Source: a virus. Taken from it: 42,839 bases of DNA. The notes beneath the pieces were generated by a model. That model saw only the letters and a program-made list of their open reading frames with translations. It was not told the DNA's origin and did not search any database. The stretch is taken from positions 1 through 42,839 of the IMG/VR virus record IMGVR_UViG_3300012920_000083; one strand, written 5' to 3'. A program made the position numbers and the translations under genes. Shown here piece by piece: positions 42,475 to 42,839 of this stretch; the stretch's first letter is position 1, and every line of letters begins with the position of its first letter.

Positions 42475-42777
42475 TTATCCGCCAGCAAATACGTTAGATG
42501 AACCAGTTGAGACTGAAGTGCAACCACTTACCTTATCACCAACTCTACCACAACCTTTATTGTTTACAAATACAGTTGATGAACCTGTTGCTATAGGTGC
42601 CGAATGTGTAGGACATGGTGGTTCATCAGGCGGAAGTTTATGAGTTGTATTCTTATCTCCCTGTCTGCTAATACCTGTGCCATTGCAAAACACATTGCTA
42701 CTTCTTTGGTCTCTCTTAGGAGTTGAACAGTGTATTACATCTGCATCAACGCTGTCACCTCTACAAACTGCTGGCAT
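42475..42777 (-). CDS. PAAR-repeat spike-tip protein
   Basis: The 100-residue protein is about the size of T4 gp5.4 (97), which caps the central spike and binds metal at its point. Visible PAAR features are MPAVCRGDSVDADVIHC, GISRQGDKNTTHKLPPDEPP (about 35-54), CPTHSAPIATGSSTVFVNN and RVGDKVSGCTSVSTGSSNVF. The repeated GSSxVF and RxGDK segments build the beta helix, and the His/Cys set is suited to metal binding. It is ahead of the wedge genes and shares one base with the preceding stop (TAATG). Confidence 0.9.
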   Translation of the reverse strand: MPAVCRGDSVDADVIHCSTPKRDQRSSNVFCNGTGISRQGDKNTTHKLPPDEPPCPTHSAPIATGSSTVFVNNKGCGRVGDKVSGCTSVSTGSSNVFAGG

Positions 42778-42839
42778 TATAGTCTCTCTCTAGAAAATAT
42801 CTCTCTAAACTTTGTGTGAAAAGTAGCAATCAAATCATG
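42777..42839 (-). CDS. C-terminal end of an unidentified gene (5' part outside window)
   Basis: An open frame enters at the window edge and reads HDLIATFHTKFREIFSRERL before a TAA that overlaps the PAAR start by one base. The amphipathic helical end and the tight coupling support a real gene. In relatives a baseplate gene (such as gp5 or gp53) commonly stands here, but 20 residues are too few to decide. Confidence 0.5.
   Translation of the reverse strand, partial: HDLIATFHTKFREIFSRERL

Overview
The window is a continuous stretch of a T4-like contractile-tailed phage (marine/cyanophage or pelagiphage-type myovirus) genome. It is AT-rich, very compact, and every supported gene lies on the minus strand, so transcription runs from high to low coordinates. 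The assignment rests on recognisable T4 core proteins (gp25, gp6, gp7, gp8, gp13-gp23, gp3, UvsY, UvsW, gp55). It also rests on their order: gp25 directly before gp6, and gp23-gp3-uvsY-uvsW-gp55, as in marine T4-like phages rather than T4 itself. The host cannot be read from the sequence. No tRNA, CRISPR array, insertion sequence or gene-free stretch longer than about 100 bases was seen.

Layout in transcription order. (1) 42839-35646: the end of an unidentified gene, a PAAR spike-tip protein, then baseplate wedge proteins gp25, gp6, gp7 and gp8. (2) 35645-28956: a giant 2229-residue DUF4815/gp10-like structural protein. (3) 28954-19139: the accessory tail-fibre zone, with small virion-type proteins, two large fibre proteins, five tandem paralogous fibre-like proteins, a probable fibre-assembly protein and a small beta protein. 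(4) 19060-11294: neck, terminase and tail tube genes gp13, gp14, gp15, gp16, gp17, gp18 and gp19, with two small hypotheticals. (5) 11251-4356: the head module: portal gp20, a small core protein, an unusual 490-residue protein, a small beta protein, protease gp21, scaffold gp22 and major capsid gp23. (6) 4261-1: gp3, then a recombination/late-switch operon (UvsY, a 52-residue zinc ribbon, UvsW, an Sm-like protein, late sigma gp55) and the start of a flavin-dependent halogenase.

Regulation is partly visible. T4-type late promoters (TATAAATA or close variants) precede many structural genes. One good host-type sigma-70 promoter (TTGACA, 17-base spacer, TATATT) precedes uvsY, so the operon encoding the late sigma factor appears to be early/middle while the virion genes are late. 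An intrinsic terminator follows gp23. At gp13 and gp3 the late promoter overlaps the upstream arm of a hairpin whose other arm covers the ribosome site or start codon. Only transcripts made from the late promoter would escape the hairpin, an arrangement like that of T4 lysozyme gene e.

The most notable observations are these two hairpin/late-promoter switches, the five-gene fibre paralogue array with conserved His-x-His motifs, a repeated EDG-LLENG peptide motif shared by gp7 and gp14, a zinc-motif prohead protein with protease-like cleavage sites, and a phage-borne halogenase.
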